Source: Spirochaeta sp. (GTDB taxonomy: Bacteria > Spirochaetota > Spirochaetia > DSM-27196 > Alkalispirochaetaceae). From it: a DNA stretch of 5,748 nt. The position numbers and the translations under genes are program-made. The stretch's first letter is position 1; the number at the start of each line of letters is the position of its first letter. Location: NCBI GenBank assembly GCA_027859055.1, contig JAQIBO010000081.1:1-5748 (forward strand). The letters are read 5' to 3'. The notes under the pieces are model-generated. The model was not told where the DNA came from, searched no databases, and worked only from the letters and a program-made list of their open reading frames with translations. Below, piece after piece: positions 4,386-5,748 of this stretch.

Positions 4386-5748
4386 ATGCACGCGAAACGT
4401 ACCGACCTGTACCAGTGGCACAGCGACCACGGCGCCCGTTTTACCGACTTCGGCGGATGGGAAATGCCCGTCCAATACCCCTCCGGCACCATTCAGGAAC
4501 ACCAGACAACGCGCAACTCCGTTGGTCTGTTTGATATTTCCCACATGGGACAGCTTCGCGTCACCGGAGCGGACGCCGCTTCGTGGTTGTCATCGCTGTT
4601 GACTGCAGATATCACCTCACTTTCAGAGGGTCTTTCCACCTACGCGCTCCTGACAAAAGAGGACGGTGGCGTTATCGACGATACCTTTGTGTACCGCACG
4701 GGAGCGCAGGAATACCTGGTGGTGGTAAACGCCGCCCGTCATGACCGCGACCTGGCGTGGTTCAAGGAACATCTCCCGACCAAGGGAGTTACCCTGGTCG
4801 ACGAAAGCCCCACCACGGCGATGCTGGCGGTTCAGGGCCCCCGCGCCGCGGCGCTGGCGTTTGAAGCGCTGGACCGGTCGCTGGAAGAGGTGCCCCGTTT
4901 CGGTATTGCCGCAATAAATTGGCGCGGAACGGACGCTCCCGAAACGGGGATCACCGTTGAAGCGGCGCGGACGGGATACACCGGTGAGGACGGCTTTGAG
5001 CTGTTTATGCCCGCGGAGGCGTCAGAGCAGGTCTGGACCGCGTTGCTGACCGTGGCGGAGTGCCTGGGAATTGACGCGCAGCCCGCCGGTCTCGGCGCCC
5101 GGGACAGCCTGCGCCTGGAGTCAGGCTTTGCCCTGTATGGGCACGAACTCACCGAAGACATCACCCCCGTGGAAGCGCGGCTTCTGTGGGCGTGCGACCT
5201 GGAACACGACTTCCTCGGCCGGGATGCGATTGTGGCCAGAAAGGCGGAAAAGCCGGCCCGCAATTTGCGCCGCCTGGTGATGACCGAACGGGGCGTCCCG
5301 CGGGAGGGCTATCCCGTAGTGGACGGAGACGGGAACGAGGTCGGTACCGTTGCCTCCGGGGGAGCGGCACCGTCAACCGGCGGCTTTGTCGCCAACGCCT
5401 TTGTGGACCGCGGTGTCGGGCGGGACGCACCGTTGTGGGTCAAGATCCGCTCCCGGACGATCGCGTGCCGCCAGAACCGTGGCCCTGTATACAAAGCGCA
5501 GTACAGCCGCCTCCCCGCGACGACCGATCTCTTTGACCGCCACCGTGAGTACAACACCCGCCACAACGGACCACGGGATACCGAGGTCACGGAGATGCTC
5601 AAGACGATCGGCGTTGCCGACCTTGAAACACTGATACGGGAAACGGTTCCCGCCGGACTGGAACGGAGCCGTCCGCTGAACACGCCGCGGGCGCTCACCG
5701 AAGACCAGCTCCTGGAGCGGATGCGGCGCATCGCCGCCAGGAACGTAC
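4386..5748 (+). CDS. gcvT: Glycine cleavage protein: full GcvT fused to the N-terminus of GcvP, cut by the window end
   Basis: The glycine cleavage system splits glycine to CO2, ammonia and methylene-tetrahydrofolate. GcvT (aminomethyltransferase) and GcvP (PLP glycine decarboxylase) are two of its four proteins. Residues 1 to about 375 are a complete GcvT: the N-terminal DFGGWEMPVQY, DISHMGQ, GGVIDD (94-99, with the aspartate usually linked to catalysis), RTGYTGEDGFE (195-205, folate site), GARDSLRLE (237-245), YGHEL and TPVEA. The C-terminal barrel follows, ending around VYKAQYSRL. Instead of a stop, the frame passes through a few linker residues (PATT) into DLFDRHREYNTRHNGP (381-396), then EMLKTIGV and RPLNTPRALTE, which match the start of GcvP/GcvPA. 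The window ends after 454 codons. No stop, start codon or ribosome binding site lies at the junction near 5500-5526. GcvH, which often sits between T and P, is not here. Start ATG 4386 is set by AAAAGGAG and the riboswitch. GcvT identity is very secure and the fusion quite secure. Confidence 0.92.
   Translation, partial: MHAKRTDLYQWHSDHGARFTDFGGWEMPVQYPSGTIQEHQTTRNSVGLFDISHMGQLRVTGADAASWLSSLLTADITSLSEGLSTYALLTKEDGGVIDDTFVYRTGAQEYLVVVNAARHDRDLAWFKEHLPTKGVTLVDESPTTAMLAVQGPRAAALAFEALDRSLEEVPRFGIAAINWRGTDAPETGITVEAARTGYTGEDGFELFMPAEASEQVWTALLTVAECLGIDAQPAGLGARDSLRLESGFALYGHELTEDITPVEARLLWACDLEHDFLGRDAIVARKAEKPARNLRRLVMTERGVPREGYPVVDGDGNEVGTVASGGAAPSTGGFVANAFVDRGVGRDAPLWVKIRSRTIACRQNRGPVYKAQYSRLPATTDLFDRHREYNTRHNGPRDTEVTEMLKTIGVADLETLIRETVPAGLERSRPLNTPRALTEDQLLERMRRIAARNV
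5526..5748 (+). other. gcvP: GcvP (glycine decarboxylase) N-terminal region within the fused frame
   Basis: This part of the same open frame (residues 381-454) matches the N-terminal signature of GcvP or its GcvPA subunit: F-x-RHNGP, EMLKTIG, LIRETVPAGL, RPLNTPRALTE and RRIAARN. Family members usually carry this motif order within their first 80 residues. The PLP-lysine half of GcvP lies far downstream, so the window cannot show whether a full-length GcvP or only the A half is attached. Confidence 0.85.

Noticed and set aside
4201..4602. Open frames across the riboswitch and the start of gcvT (both strands)
   Set aside because: They cross conserved aptamer structure or use the wrong frame of gcvT, and they have no motif or ribosome binding site.
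1..5748. CRISPR array, insertion sequence, tRNA or rRNA
   Set aside because: I saw no direct-repeat/spacer pattern, transposase motif, terminal inverted repeats or structured RNA other than the glycine riboswitch.

Overview
The window is a G+C-rich stretch in which every recognisable gene lies on the + strand. The genes point to a diderm (Gram-negative type) bacterium: there is an OmpA-like peptidoglycan-binding domain behind an array of FlgD/Ig-like repeats, and a BamA/Omp85-type outer-membrane barrel with a signal peptide. A spirochaete or a similar free-living diderm would fit, but that is a guess from gene style and was not tested.

Layout. (1) 1-2046 is the 3' part of a long repeat gene for an envelope protein: five FlgD/Ig-like repeats with an SPxGDG signature, then a C-terminal OmpA-like domain. 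The frame is interrupted by an in-frame TAG at 61-63, with matching repeat sequence on both sides. (2) 2136-3458 encodes a small Omp85/BamA-like protein with a signal peptide, one POTRA-like domain and a beta barrel. (3) 3499-4107 encodes a deoxynucleoside kinase. Its most likely start is a GTG behind a strong Shine-Dalgarno sequence, not the upstream ATG. (4) 4112-4385 holds a sigma70-like promoter directly after the kinase stop codon, then a complete tandem glycine riboswitch and the ribosome binding site of the next gene. (5) From 4386 to the window end is a glycine-cleavage gene. After a full-length GcvT (aminomethyltransferase) the same frame runs without stop or restart into the N-terminus of GcvP (glycine decarboxylase), so it looks like a GcvT-GcvP fusion, cut by the window edge.

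How it works together. The first two genes are envelope genes and the kinase serves nucleotide salvage; the Omp85-like gene and the kinase are close enough to share a transcript. The glycine-cleavage gene is a separate unit with its own promoter and riboswitch, so that glycine would switch on its own breakdown. Only about 20 bases separate the second aptamer from the start codon, which leaves no room for a terminator. A seven-base match between the Shine-Dalgarno region and the 5' strand of aptamer 1 suggests control of translation.

The items most worth a second look are the GcvT-GcvP fusion, the proposed riboswitch expression platform, the in-frame amber codon in the repeat gene, and the OmpA-like domain that lacks the usual aspartate.
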